64,000 nt of DNA, from contig DAOPQC010000004.1 in assembly GCA_035358815.1 (NCBI GenBank), positions 248,001 to 312,000 of the forward strand. Direction: 5' to 3'. Under the pieces are notes generated by a model that was not told the DNA's origin, made no database searches, and worked only from the letters and a program-made list of their open reading frames with translations. Positions within the stretch are counted from its first letter, which is position 1. Each line of letters starts with the position of its first letter. The DNA is from Thermoanaerobaculales bacterium. Its GTDB lineage: Bacteria; Acidobacteriota; Thermoanaerobaculia; Thermoanaerobaculales; Sulfomarinibacteraceae. The position numbers were made by a program, and so were the translations under genes. Shown piece by piece: positions 39,130-48,096 of this stretch.

Positions 39130-40098
39130 ATGCAGATCTCGATTTCGGAACCGCTGTCGCGCGCCTGGGAACGCATGCGGCGGATGCTGTTCAGCCCCTT
39201 CGACCTCGGCCGGTGGATGGTGCTGGGCTTCGCGGCGTGGCTCGCGGGCCTGGCGGGGGGCGGCTGGGGCGGCAACCTGGGGGGCAACATCGCCGGGCGC
39301 CTCGATGAGCGGAGCGGCCCGATCTCTTCACTCGAGGAGCTGTGGGGCGCGGTCACGGAGCATCTGGTGTGGATGCCGCTGATCGTGCTGGGCGTGCTGG
39401 CCGCCCTCGCCATCTTCGTCGCGCTGCTGTGGGTCAGCTCGCGGGCCAAGCTCGTCTTCCTCGACAACGTGGTCCGCGAGCAGGCGGCGATCGTCGAGCC
39501 GTGGAAGCGGCTCGGCCGGCTCGGCGACTCGCTGTTCTGGTGGCGGCTCGGCTTCATTGCGGTGGCGCTCGCCGTGGTGCTGGTGGTGGTCGCGCTGGTC
39601 GTTCTGCCGGTCGCCGCGTCGTCGCTGGGCGACACGCTGCGCGGCCTGTCGATCGCCGCCGTTGCGCTCGCCATCCTCGGCATCGCGGTGGTCGCGGCGG
39701 TGGTGCTGCTCACCCTGCTCCTGCTCGACAGCTTCGTCGTTCCCATCATGTACCGCTTCGACCTGAAGACCGCCGCGGCGTGGCGATCGCTGCTGCCGTG
39801 GCTGAAGAGGTACCTCGGCTGGTTCGTCGTCTACATCCTCGCGCTCGTGATCGGTGCGGTCGCCTTCCAGGTGGTGGTGCTCGTCCTCTGCATCTTCACC
39901 TGCTGCATCGTGCTCCTGCCCTACGTGGGGACGGTGATCCTGCTCCCGGTGTGGGTGCTGTACCGGGCTTTCAGCGTGGAGTTCCTGGCCCAGTTCCACC
40001 CGGACTTCGATCTGTTCGAGGCGGCGGCGGTGGCGCCAGTGCCGGTGGAGGCCGGGGAGACGGCGTCGCAGCCGGAGCCCGGGAGTGAGCCGGGCTGA
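39130..40098 (+). CDS. Multipass membrane protein of unknown function
   Basis: This 322-residue protein has six or seven transmembrane helices. It opens with an amphipathic stretch (LSRAWERMRRMLFSPFDLGR) and a GGGWGGNLGG loop, as in DUF7544/DUF4013-type predicted membrane proteins found in many phyla. A Cys pair (CIFTCCIVLLPYV) lies in a late helix. There is no transport or enzyme motif. It ends in front of the 79-bp repeat array and has no operon partner. Confidence 0.75.
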   Translation: MQISISEPLSRAWERMRRMLFSPFDLGRWMVLGFAAWLAGLAGGGWGGNLGGNIAGRLDERSGPISSLEELWGAVTEHLVWMPLIVLGVLAALAIFVALLWVSSRAKLVFLDNVVREQAAIVEPWKRLGRLGDSLFWWRLGFIAVALAVVLVVVALVVLPVAASSLGDTLRGLSIAAVALAILGIAVVAAVVLLTLLLLDSFVVPIMYRFDLKTAAAWRSLLPWLKRYLGWFVVYILALVIGAVAFQVVVLVLCIFTCCIVLLPYVGTVILLPVWVLYRAFSVEFLAQFHPDFDLFEAAAVAPVPVEAGETASQPEPGSEPG

Positions 40099-40115
40099 GC
40101 AGCGTCGGACCAGAG

Positions 40116-40561
40116 TCGGGAACGGGAACGGGAACGGGAACGGGATCGGGAACGAGCCGGGCACGGAAGCGGGCGCGGAAGCGGGTGGGAATCGTCGGGA
40201 ACGGGAACGGGAACGGGATCGGGAACGAGCCGGGCACGGAAGCGGCAGCGGGCGCGGAAGCGGTTAGGGATTGTCGGGAACGGGAACGGGAACGGGATCG
40301 GGAACGAGCCGGGCACGGAAGCGGCAGCGGGCGCGGAAGCGGTTAGGGATCGTCGGGAACGGGAACGGGAACGGGATCGGGAACGAGCCGGGCGCGGAAG
40401 CGGCAGCGGGCGCGGAAGCGGCAGCGGGCGCGGAAGCGGTTAGGGATAGTCGGGAACGGGAACGGGATCGGGATCGGGAACGAGCCGGGTACGGAAGCGG
40501 GCGCGGAAGCGGTTAGGGATCGTCGGGAACGGGAACGGGAACGGGATCGGGAACGAGCCGG
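40116..40561 (+). repeat. 79-bp higher-order tandem array built from GGGAAC hexamers (family D)
   Basis: Six units start at 40116, 40195, 40274, 40353, 40450 and 40523. Each begins TCGGGAACGGGAACGGGAAC (one has a hexamer fewer), continues GGGATCGGGAACGAGCCGGG, then GGAAGCGG-rich text and mostly TTAGGGAT. Spacing is 79 bases, once 97 (an extra 18-bp CAGCGGGCGCGGAAGCGG) and once 73 (a missing hexamer). Every unit has four or more GGG runs with three-base loops. Confidence 0.95.
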
Positions 40562-40649
40562 ACGTGGACCCGGTTTCGTGCTCCGCGCTTCGCCGTGACG
40601 GGAGCGGACGCGCGGGGCAACTGCCCCATAGCCTCACCGCCTCACGGCC

Positions 40650-41582
40650 TCACGGCCTCAAAGCCTTCCACCCGTACCCGCGATACTCCCAGTCGACGCG
40701 ATCCGGGCGCAGGGTGAGCACGCCGTAGCCCTCGCCGGTGCCGTGCCAGGCCCCCCGCCACCACTTGCCGCAGAGCGCGCCGCCGGTGATGAAGGTGGTG
40801 CCCCGCCAGCGCAGCATCTCCTCGACGTGGAGGTGGCCCTGGAGCACGAGCAGCAGGTTGTGGCCCGCGAACAGCTCGAGCACCTCCCGGTTGTTGACCA
40901 CCACCCGGTTGGCGGGAGCGGCGGCGGCCGCGCCCTCGGTGGCTTGGTAGAAGCCGGTCAGCAGCGGCAGGTGGGTCGCCAGCACGACCGGCGTCGAGCT
41001 CTCGATCGACTCGAGCTCGGTCGCCAGCCACTGCAGCTGGTCGGCCTCGATCCGGCCGTGGTACTTGTCATCGCCGCCGACCACTGAGATCGAGTCGAGG
41101 ATCAGCAACCGGTAGCCGCCGGCGGCGACCGACCGGTAGGTGCGCTCGAGCGAGAAGGCGGTTCGGAACCTCTGGCGGGGATCGGCGCTGGGCGGCGCGC
41201 CGTCCTCGGGGATCGCGGCCACCAGGTCGTGGTTGCCGAGCACCGGCTCGACCCTGGCCCGAATCGCGCGGTGCATCTCGAGGTAGGCCCGCCAGCGGGG
41301 CTCGACCGCCTCGGCCGACGACTGGAAGCCGTCGGTGATGAGGTCGCCGCCGGCGATGACCAGCTCGGGCTTCTCGGCGTTGATCGCGGCGGCGGCCATG
41401 GCGAGCGCGCGCGGCGTCTCCCACTCGGTGCGGGTGTGCACGTCGGTGTAGAAGACGATCCGCAGCGCCTCGCCGGCGGCGCCCGGCGCGGACCAGCTCG
41501 CGCGCGCCGGCAGGCCGGCCGCGGCGGCGCCGGACAGCGCCAGCATTTCCCGCCTCGTCAGCCCGCGTCGTGGACGGATCAT
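40650..41582 (-). CDS. Tat-exported calcineurin-like metallophosphoesterase
   Basis: This 310-residue protein begins with a twin-arginine signal (RGLTRREMLALSGAAAAGL). The mature domain shows all metallophosphoesterase blocks: DVH (FYTDVHTR), GGD (VIAGGDLITDG), GNHD (VLGNHDLV), H (LATHLPLL) and GHLH (VLQGHLHVEEM). It should be a metal-loaded periplasmic hydrolase, perhaps on phospholipid or nucleotide-type substrates. ATG 41582 overlaps the stop of the VanZ-like gene (ATGA), so the pair is coupled. Its 3' end faces the 79-bp array. Confidence 0.9.
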   Translation of the reverse strand: MIRPRRGLTRREMLALSGAAAAGLPARASWSAPGAAGEALRIVFYTDVHTRTEWETPRALAMAAAAINAEKPELVIAGGDLITDGFQSSAEAVEPRWRAYLEMHRAIRARVEPVLGNHDLVAAIPEDGAPPSADPRQRFRTAFSLERTYRSVAAGGYRLLILDSISVVGGDDKYHGRIEADQLQWLATELESIESSTPVVLATHLPLLTGFYQATEGAAAAAPANRVVVNNREVLELFAGHNLLLVLQGHLHVEEMLRWRGTTFITGGALCGKWWRGAWHGTGEGYGVLTLRPDRVDWEYRGYGWKALRP

Positions 41583-42841
41583 GGTGACGCCTCCATTCTC
41601 ATACGGCGCCGGACCGCGGCGTCGAGCGCCAGCAGGGCGGCGGCCGCGGCGAGCAGGGCGATCCGCAGCGGGCGCTCGCCGACGCCCGTGATCAGGTGGC
41701 TGGCGGAGGAGCTGACGAACGGCCGCTCCGGGTCGTGGGCCTGCTCCAGGGAGCGCCGCCGTTGCGGGTCGAGGCCGAAGCGCGAGCGGGCGAGGGTGTT
41801 CGCGAAGACGCGCTCGAGCAGCTGCTGCTCGCGAAAGGCGATGGTCGCGTGCTCCGGCGCCGCCGCGGATCCCGGCGCGGCGTCGCGGAACTGGCGGAAG
41901 TGGGCGTCGCGGCTGAAGAGGTGGATGCGGGCCTCGTACAGGAAGGGATCGGCGGCCTCGCCGTGGTCCTCCAGGAAGCGGCCGTAGCGGCCCTCCGGGT
42001 AGCGGTCGAGCACCGCCGCGACCTCGGCGGCCCGCTCCCGGTCCTGCGCCGCCAGCTCCGCCATCGTCAGCCGCGACTTCATCTCGCCGATTCCGGGCAG
42101 CCGGTGCCGGTGGCCGTACTCGGTCATCGCGTTGTCGGCGCGGGCGAGCAGCCCGAGGCCGGGCACCCGCCCGGCATACCAGGCGACCCGCCCGGGGGTG
42201 TTGGCCAGGCACAACGCCAGCAGCAGAATCAGGGCCGCCGCGAGGCGCAGTGCCAGGCTGAGCGAGGAGGGCGGCGGCCGCCGCCACGGCCCGGGGTCGA
42301 GGCGCCACAGGGCGGCCGCGGCCAGCGCGCAGGCGGCGGCGTTGACGGCGACGTCCCGGAGGTCCCAGAACCGCCCCGGCACGATCCACTGGATGATCTC
42401 GTCGACCGTGCCGACCAGGGAGCCCAGCAGCACGACGGCGGCCAGGACGGCGACATCCGGCTCCGGCGGCCGCAGCGACCGGTAGATCAGCACCGCCAGC
42501 ACGCCGAACTGGACCAGGTGCACCGCCTCCTCGGGGCGCCCCCGCAGCTGCCAGGCGGCCGCCGCGGCGAGAGCCGCGATCGCCGCCAGCCAGACGAGGT
42601 CGAACGAGGTGGTGGGCCGCGGCGATCGCCGCACCAGGATCGCGGCCACGACCAGCGCCGCCGCGACGGCGCCTAGCACCGTGGCGATGATCCAGCCCGG
42701 ACCGAGCGATCCGAGCAGCCGCTGCTGGACCGGCCGCACGAGGGGGATGCCGGCGTACAGCAACGCGGCCCACGCCGCGGCTGCGACCGCGGCCCGGCTG
42801 GTGCGGCGCTGTGGCGCCCGGCCGTGGTCCGTGCCACCCAT
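41579..42841 (-). CDS. VanZ-like membrane protein with extra C-terminal domain
   Basis: This 420-residue protein has an N-terminal VanZ-like region with about six helices, including the conserved GTVDEIIQWIVPGR and RDVAVNAAACALAA. A periplasmic region (about 225-385) follows, then a final helix. VanZ proteins of known role confer teicoplanin tolerance; here the extra domain and the coupled phosphoesterase suggest envelope lipid or sugar-phosphate processing. A TACGAT box lies seven bases before ATG 42841. Confidence 0.8.
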   Translation of the reverse strand: MGGTDHGRAPQRRTSRAAVAAAAWAALLYAGIPLVRPVQQRLLGSLGPGWIIATVLGAVAAALVVAAILVRRSPRPTTSFDLVWLAAIAALAAAAAWQLRGRPEEAVHLVQFGVLAVLIYRSLRPPEPDVAVLAAVVLLGSLVGTVDEIIQWIVPGRFWDLRDVAVNAAACALAAAALWRLDPGPWRRPPPSSLSLALRLAAALILLLALCLANTPGRVAWYAGRVPGLGLLARADNAMTEYGHRHRLPGIGEMKSRLTMAELAAQDRERAAEVAAVLDRYPEGRYGRFLEDHGEAADPFLYEARIHLFSRDAHFRQFRDAAPGSAAAPEHATIAFREQQLLERVFANTLARSRFGLDPQRRRSLEQAHDPERPFVSSSASHLITGVGERPLRIALLAAAAALLALDAAVRRRMRMEASP

Positions 42842-42848
42842 GCTTCCG

Positions 42849-42854
42849 ATCGTA
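42849..42854 (-). promoter_or_regulatory. TACGAT -10 box, leaderless start
   Basis: On the minus strand TACGAT is seven bases before ATG 42841 of the VanZ-like gene. Confidence 0.5.
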
Positions 42855-42956
42855 CCCGAGCCTGCCCATCAGGAGTCGCCTCCCCGCCGGTGCTGGTGCG
42901 GGGGCGTCGGCTGGGGTACAACTGATGGCCGGACCCCGGCAATCGCGGAGGCTGCC

Positions 42957-44534
42957 ATGGCGGGCGGCGACCACATCCTGGCCATCGACCACGGCACTCA
43001 GAGCGTGCGGGCGCTGCTCTTCGACCCGTCGGGCAACCTCGTCCACAAGGAGCGGGTCGAGGTCGAGCCCTACGTCTCGCCGCAGCCGGGCTGGGCGGAG
43101 CAGGACCCGGAGCTGTACTGGCGCTCGCTCGGCGAGGCGTGCCGCCGGCTGTGGACGGCGTCGCCGGTGCCGCGGGAGGCAGTGGCGGGGGTCGCCCTGA
43201 CCACGCAGCGGGCGACCATGATCAACGTCGACCGGAGCGGCGTCCCGCTGCGGCCGGCCATCGTGTGGCTCGACCAGCGCCGCGCCGAGGGCGTGGCGCC
43301 GGTCGGCGGGCTGTGGGGCCTCGCCTTCCGGCTGGCCCGAGCGGCCGAGACGGTGGCCTACTTCCAGGCCGAGGCCGAGGCCAACTGGATCGCCGCCGCC
43401 CAGCCCGAGATCTGGGAGCGCACCGACAAGTACCTGTTCCTGTCCGGCTTCCTGACCCACCGCCTGGTCGGTCGCTTCGTCGACTCGATCGGCTGCCAGG
43501 TCGGCTACGTGCCCTTCGACTACAAGCGGCTGCGCTGGGCCGGCCCGCGCGACTGGAAGTGGCGCGCGCTGGCGATCGAGCGCGCGATGCTGCCGGAGCT
43601 TGTTCCACCCGGCTCGGTGCTGGGCGAGATCACGGCCTCCGCGTCGGCGGCGACCGGCATCCCGGAGGGGCTGCCGCTGGTGGCGGCGGCCGCCGACAAG
43701 GCCTGCGAGGTGATCGGCGCCGGCTGCCTCGATCCCCACATCGGCTGCCTGTCCTACGGCACGGCGGCCGGCATCAACACCACCCACCGGCGCTACGTCG
43801 AGGCGATCCCGATGATCCCGCCCTACCCGGCGGCGGTGCCGGGGGCCTACACCCTCGAGGTGCAGATCAACCGCGGCTACTGGATGGTGTCGTGGTTCAA
43901 GCGCGAGTTCGGCCACCGCGAGCAGCGGATCGCCGAGGAGCGCGGCATCGCTCCGGAGGATCTCTTCGACGAGCTGGTGCGCGCCATCCCTCCGGGCTCG
44001 ATGGGCCTGATGCTGCAGCCCTACTGGTCGCCGGGCGTCAAGGTGCCCGGGCCCGAGGCCAAGGGTGCGGTGATCGGCTTCGGCGACGTCCACACCCGCG
44101 CCCACCTCTACCGGGCGATCCTCGAGGGCCTGGCCTACGCGCTGCGCGAGGGCGGGGAGCGCTGCCAGCGCCGGAGCGGGACGCCCTTGAAGGAGATCCG
44201 GGTGGCCGGCGGCGGGTCGCAGAGCGACGCGGCGATGCAGATCACGGCCGACATCTTCGGCCTGCCGGCGTCGCGGCCCCACGTCTACGAGGCGTCGGGC
44301 CTCGGGGCGGCGATCGACGCCGCCGTGGGCCTCGGCCTGCACCCCGACTTCGAGACGGCGGTGGCCCACATGACCCGGCGCGGCCGCACCTTCGAGCCCG
44401 ACCCGGCGGCCCACGAGATCTACCAGGGGCTCTACCACCAGGTCTACCTCGAGATGTACGGCCGGCTGCGGCCGCTGTACGAGCGGATCCGCGACATCAC
44501 GGGGTATCCGAAGGGAGTAGGGGGTAGGGGATAG
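42957..44534 (+). CDS. FGGY-family carbohydrate kinase
   Basis: This 525-residue ASKHA-fold kinase has the phosphate-1 motif ILAIDHGTQSVRALLFD, the substrate aspartate region IVWLDQRRAEG and the adenosine motif RVAGGGSQSDAAMQITADIF. It phosphorylates glycerol, xylulose, ribulose or a related polyol; the long middle insertion does not match GlpK well, so the substrate is open. It might feed glpD with glycerol-3-phosphate, but it is 10 kb away and not in an operon with it. ATG 42957 follows GCGGAGG by seven bases. TACAAC at 42917-42922 may be the -10. Confidence 0.9.
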   Translation: MAGGDHILAIDHGTQSVRALLFDPSGNLVHKERVEVEPYVSPQPGWAEQDPELYWRSLGEACRRLWTASPVPREAVAGVALTTQRATMINVDRSGVPLRPAIVWLDQRRAEGVAPVGGLWGLAFRLARAAETVAYFQAEAEANWIAAAQPEIWERTDKYLFLSGFLTHRLVGRFVDSIGCQVGYVPFDYKRLRWAGPRDWKWRALAIERAMLPELVPPGSVLGEITASASAATGIPEGLPLVAAAADKACEVIGAGCLDPHIGCLSYGTAAGINTTHRRYVEAIPMIPPYPAAVPGAYTLEVQINRGYWMVSWFKREFGHREQRIAEERGIAPEDLFDELVRAIPPGSMGLMLQPYWSPGVKVPGPEAKGAVIGFGDVHTRAHLYRAILEGLAYALREGGERCQRRSGTPLKEIRVAGGGSQSDAAMQITADIFGLPASRPHVYEASGLGAAIDAAVGLGLHPDFETAVAHMTRRGRTFEPDPAAHEIYQGLYHQVYLEMYGRLRPLYERIRDITGYPKGVGGRG

Positions 44535-44558
44535 GGCCCCGCCCACCCGTCAACGTTC

Positions 44559-44850
44559 CCGTTCCCGATCCCGTTCCCGCTCGTTCGCTCCGTCCTCGAG
44601 ATCGCCTCGCGCCGATACCCGGAAGGCGCTCCCCGAAGGAGCCACCTTTGGCGATTTCGGACCTCGAGCACCTTTCCAGGAGGTAGATCGCCCCGAAATC
44701 GCCAAAGATGGCACGCCCGCGGGACGCGCACTCCTCGTGCTCGCCTGGCCTGCCGGGGCGGAATCGGGAACGGGGACGGGAACGGGAACGAGTCGGAAGC
44801 GGGCGCGGAAGCGGTTGGGGATTGTCGGGAACGGGAGCGGGAACGAGGGG
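44559..44850. repeat. Family D arms enclosing a family C element (copy 2, 44583-44765)
   Basis: The C element has a perfect 15-bp inverted repeat (CTTTGGCGATTTCGG at 44646-44660, complement 44693-44707) with a 32-base loop. Its flanks (GGCGCTCCCCGAAGGAGCC, GATGGCACGCCCGC) match copy 1 at 13376-13545. It is bracketed by a C-rich arm (44559-44580, CCCGTTCCCGATCCCGTTCC) and G-rich tracts (44765-44850), so the arrangement is nested and symmetrical. No gene is seen from 44535 to 44868. Confidence 0.8.
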
Positions 44851-44868
44851 GACGCGCGGTGCCGGCGG

Positions 44869-45618
44869 CTACAGGCTTCTCGCGAGCAGGGTCGCGCCGA
44901 TGGTGACCAGGGCGATGCTGACCAGGCGCCGGAAGGTCGCCTCGTCGACCCGCAGGTGGATGCGATCGCCGACGGCGGCGCCCAGCACCGCCGCCGGCAC
45001 TAGCGCCAGCGACGACCAGACTCTAGGCGCCGTGATCAGCCCGAAGGCGGCGTAGGAGGGGACCCGGACCACGGTCATGAGCAGGAAGATCGCCATCAGG
45101 GTGCCCCGGAAGGTGGTCTTGTCGTCGCCCTTGAGCTGGGAGTAGAAGATCAGCGGCGGCCCGCCGGTGCCGAAGAGGCCGGTCAGCACCCCTGAGACGA
45201 GGCCCACCGGGGGTGCAGTCCAGGCCGGGACCGGCCTCGGCGGTCGATCCGGGGTGAGCAGGAAGACGCCGCCGACCACCACCATCACCACCCCGAGCAG
45301 GGTCAGCAGCGCGCCGAGGTCGCCGGCCGACAGCATGAAGCTGCCGATCGGGATGCCGACCGCGACGCCGGCCGTGATCAGCAGCACGCCGCGCCAGGAG
45401 ACGCGGCGCCACGAGGACGCGACAACGTAGGCCTCGGCCGGCAGGTTGACGAGGAGGAGGATGACGATCACGTCGCGCAGCTCGGGGAGGATCAGGGCGA
45501 GCAGGCCGACCGCGACCATGCCGGCCCCGAAGCCGAGCAGCACGTAGATGGCCTGGGCGCCGGCCAGGATCAGGCAGGCGACGACGAACTGCGGCAACGA
45601 CGAGAACACCGTCTCCAC
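44869..45618 (-). CDS. TauE/SafE-family sulfite/sulfonate exporter-like permease
   Basis: This 249-residue protein has eight predicted helices in two halves. The family features are the N-terminal GAQAIYVLLGFGAGMVAVG and the second-half repeat VGLVSGVLTGLFGTGGPPLI. TauE/SafE proteins move small organic or sulfur anions; the substrate here is unknown. GTG 45618 is the first start. It is convergent with the repeat cluster and divergent from the reductase gene at 45759. Confidence 0.9.
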   Translation of the reverse strand: METVFSSLPQFVVACLILAGAQAIYVLLGFGAGMVAVGLLALILPELRDVIVILLLVNLPAEAYVVASSWRRVSWRGVLLITAGVAVGIPIGSFMLSAGDLGALLTLLGVVMVVVGGVFLLTPDRPPRPVPAWTAPPVGLVSGVLTGLFGTGGPPLIFYSQLKGDDKTTFRGTLMAIFLLMTVVRVPSYAAFGLITAPRVWSSLALVPAAVLGAAVGDRIHLRVDEATFRRLVSIALVTIGATLLARSL

Positions 45619-45677
45619 GGCTTCTTCCCGCCCCAGTGTATCCGGGGCGGTGAGGAATGATCCCGGCTCCTGACGGG

Positions 45678-45710
45678 TTGACAGCGGGAGTGCGGGCGCC
45701 GCTTTATGAT
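45678..45710 (+). promoter_or_regulatory. Possible promoter of the ferredoxin reductase-like gene
   Basis: TTGACA (45678-45683) and TATGAT (45705-45710) are separated by 21 bases, longer than ideal. The leader to GTG 45759 would be about 43 bases. Confidence 0.4.
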
Positions 45711-45758
45711 GCTGCCGTCGCCGAGGCCGCCCCTCGCGGTGCCAGGCGCGATTCCAGC

Positions 45759-46580
45759 GTGACCGATCGAAGCCAATCGCTGAACGCCGTCGTCGTCGAC
45801 AAGGTCGAGGTCGCCCCCGGGCTGGTCGTGCTACGGGTCGCTGCCGAGGGCTGGAGGCTGCCCGAGTTCACGCCGGGCCAGTTTGCGGTGCTCGGGCTGC
45901 CGCCGGAGGCGCCGCGGTGCGTGGGCGCGGACCCCGACGAGGAGGCGCCGCTCCCACGCCGGATGATCCGCCGGGCCTACTCGATCGCCTCGTCGTCGAG
46001 GGCGCGCGAGTGCTTCGAGTTCTACATCAACCTGGTCCGCTCCGGGGAGCTGACCCCGCGGCTGTTCGCCCTCGACTCTGGAGACCGGATCTGGCTCGGA
46101 CCCAAGGTCGCCGGTGCGTTCACGCTCGACGAGGCGCGCCCGGACAGCCACCTCGTGCTGGTGGCCACCGGCACCGGCCTGGCGCCATACATGAGCATGC
46201 TGCGCACCACGCTGCCGGAGGCCGATGGCCGGCGGATCGCGGTGCTGCTCGGCGCGCGCCACTCGTGGGACCTCGGCTACCATGCCGAGCTCGCCGCCAT
46301 GGAACGGCAGCACCCTGGGCTCAGCTACCTGCCCATGATCAGCCGGCCCGCCGCCGAGATGCGGCCCTGGCGGGGTCGCGTCGGCCACGTCCTCGACCTC
46401 TGGCGGGACGGCGCGATCGGGCGCGCCTGGGGGTTCTCCCCGACCCCACAGTCGACCAGCGTCTTTCTGTGCGGCAACCCGCGGATGATCGACGACATGA
46501 GCGCGCTGCTGGCCGGCGAGGGCTACCGGGAGCACAGCCGGAGCTGCCCCGGCGAAGTCTTCGTCGAACGGTACTGGTAG
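45759..46580 (+). CDS. Ferredoxin-NADP reductase family protein
   Basis: This 273-residue FAD enzyme has RRAYSIASSSRARECFEFYI (FAD-binding RxYS plus following strands), the NADP-binding VATGTGLAPYMSML and the C-terminal FVERYW with an aromatic residue that stacks on the flavin in subclass I bacterial FPR enzymes. It exchanges electrons between NADPH and ferredoxin or flavodoxin in the cytoplasm. The start GTG 45759 is the only start after the predicted promoter; an upstream in-frame ATG at 45657 exists but lies before it. An insertion with acidic residues (GADPDEEAPLPRR) precedes the RxYS motif. Confidence 0.9.
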   Translation: MTDRSQSLNAVVVDKVEVAPGLVVLRVAAEGWRLPEFTPGQFAVLGLPPEAPRCVGADPDEEAPLPRRMIRRAYSIASSSRARECFEFYINLVRSGELTPRLFALDSGDRIWLGPKVAGAFTLDEARPDSHLVLVATGTGLAPYMSMLRTTLPEADGRRIAVLLGARHSWDLGYHAELAAMERQHPGLSYLPMISRPAAEMRPWRGRVGHVLDLWRDGAIGRAWGFSPTPQSTSVFLCGNPRMIDDMSALLAGEGYREHSRSCPGEVFVERYW

Positions 46581-46616
46581 GGGGGCTCGGCGACCACGCG
46601 CTCATCGATTCGTACT

Positions 46617-46770
46617 CGTTCCCGTCCCCGTCCCCGTTCCCGTTCCCGCTCCCGCTCCCGACGCTCGTCTCGCTGGCAGCGCCACGAGGTTGAGCGCGCC
46701 TGATGGCGACGGCACGCCGATGACCCGGGTCGTTCGGGTACGGGCACGGGAACGGGAGCGGGAACGGTCA
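46617..46770. repeat. Facing CCCGTT / GGGAAC arms (family D)
   Basis: A C-rich arm (46617-46662: TTCCCGTCCCCGTCCCCGTT, then CCCGTTCCCGCTCCCGCTCCC) faces a G-rich arm (46738-46770: GGGTACGGGCACGGGAACGG, then GAGCGGGAACGG) across about 75 bases. Confidence 0.8.
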
Positions 46771-46816
46771 AGAACGCGTGTCTGCGTCGAGAAGGCGCCA
46801 GTTGGCCAGCGGCGCC

Positions 46817-46822
46817 TATACT
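46817..46822 (+). promoter_or_regulatory. TATACT -10 box, leaderless start
   Basis: TATACT, six bases (ctcccc), then GTG 46829. Confidence 0.6.
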
Positions 46823-46828
46823 CTCCCC

Positions 46829-47908
46829 GTGGCGAGACCCCAGATCGTGCCCCGCCTGCTGCTGGCCGCCGTGGTGACGGCGCTCATGCTGGTCGCTGCC
46901 GAGTGCTCGGTGCGGGCGGTCCGTGACCCGCGGCAGCTGGAGCGGCAGGAGCAGCGGGACATCTTCCCGTTCTACTACCCGCTCGCCGAGGGCGGCCTGT
47001 TCACCAGGGACCGCGACGAGCGCCTGCGCTACCGGCTGACCCCGGGCTTCGACATGGAGCTCGACGGCCGGCGCTACCGGGTCAGCTCGCTCGGACTGCG
47101 CGGCGCCGCCCTCGCCTCGCAGCCAGAGGAAGGCGCCCGACGCGTGGTGGTGCTCGGCGATTCCTTCGCCTTCGGCCTCGGGGTCGACGAGGACGAGACC
47201 TTCTCGGCGCAGCTCGAGGCGCTGCTGGGCGAGCGCGGCCGGCGGACCGAGGTGGCCAACCTCGGCGTGCCCGGCTACCACAGCGGGCAAGAGCTGGCGT
47301 GGCTCCTGCGCGCCGGCTTCGCCCTCGATCCCGACCTCGTGCTGCTGCTCTACTACGGCAACGACGAGATCAAAGAGGCCTTTCAGTACGACCCCAGCTT
47401 CCGCGTGCTCTACGGCGACGCGCTGCCGGTCCCGTACCCGCTCAAGGGCCTGCTCGCGAGATCGGCGATCTATCGCTGGCTGGCGCGCGCGGATGTCGGG
47501 CGCTTGCGCCGCCGGGGCGACCTGAGCTCACTCGGGTCGCGCCACTGGCCGGTGACCGAGGACCGCCTCGAGCGGATGTTCCGGGCATGTGCCCAGCGCG
47601 ACACCCCGCTGGTGGTCGCGAACCTGCCGCTGCTGTGGAGCTCGCAGGCGCTCGCGGACCCGGCGGGCCCGGGCCACGAGAACTCGGACCGGGTCAACCG
47701 GCTCGCCGAGCGGTGCGGCGTGCCGGTCGTCGATCTACGGCCGGTCCTGCTCGCCGTCCGCGAGGCGCCTGGCGACGACTTCCTGAGACGGCTGCTGATC
47801 TCGCCGGACCCGCCGCAGGACCACCACTTCAACCCGCGGGGCTACGCGATCATCGCCGGGGCGGTGGCCGATCGGATTATCGCGGACGGGCTGCTGCCCG
47901 TCCCTTGA
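46829..47908 (+). CDS. Membrane-anchored SGNH/GDSL hydrolase-like protein
   Basis: This 359-residue protein has one N-terminal hydrophobic segment (LLLAAVVTALMLVAAE) as signal or anchor. The SGNH blocks are VVVLGDSFAFGLGV (block I, catalytic Ser), a Gly in NLGVPGY, YYGNDE (block III, Asn) and DHHFNPRGY (block V, Asp/His). Such enzymes (AlgX/acyltransferase-like or esterases) often act on acetylated surface glycans. The start GTG 46829 agrees with the -10 box six bases before; an earlier in-frame GTG (46778) lies upstream of it. Confidence 0.85.
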   Translation: MARPQIVPRLLLAAVVTALMLVAAECSVRAVRDPRQLERQEQRDIFPFYYPLAEGGLFTRDRDERLRYRLTPGFDMELDGRRYRVSSLGLRGAALASQPEEGARRVVVLGDSFAFGLGVDEDETFSAQLEALLGERGRRTEVANLGVPGYHSGQELAWLLRAGFALDPDLVLLLYYGNDEIKEAFQYDPSFRVLYGDALPVPYPLKGLLARSAIYRWLARADVGRLRRRGDLSSLGSRHWPVTEDRLERMFRACAQRDTPLVVANLPLLWSSQALADPAGPGHENSDRVNRLAERCGVPVVDLRPVLLAVREAPGDDFLRRLLISPDPPQDHHFNPRGYAIIAGAVADRIIADGLLPVP

Positions 47909-48037
47909 GACGACTGCCCGGCGACGCCGCCTGGCCGGTCCGGCGCGCCTGGGAGTTCGTACCGCACTCGCCGTCCGAGCGGTCGTGACGGAGTGGATGT
48001 TCAGGGAGCGGCGACTGCCGCATGGGCTCTGTCCCCG

Positions 48038-48054
48038 GATGCGCTGCGCACATC
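48038..48054 (-). repeat. Isolated head palindrome of repeat family A
   Basis: Read on the minus strand it is GATGTGCGCAGCGCATC, one base different from the head of copies 1 and 3. GACAGAG follows (minus strand), recalling the GGCAGAGG motif, but no long stem is intact, so this seems a decayed copy. No gene is seen in 47909-48214. Confidence 0.55.
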
Positions 48055-48096
48055 CCGAGGGGCGTGTTGGGCAATGAACGACTCCTCCGCACCTCC

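Noticed and set aside
40116..40561. CRISPR array
   Set aside because: Units are contiguous with no unique spacers, and the period varies by hexamer steps; there are no cas genes.
40650..44546. Open frame of about 1,300 codons on the minus strand through the FGGY kinase and the VanZ-like gene
   Set aside because: It is antisense to the kinase and out of phase with the VanZ-like gene; only its last 310 codons (the phosphoesterase) are real.
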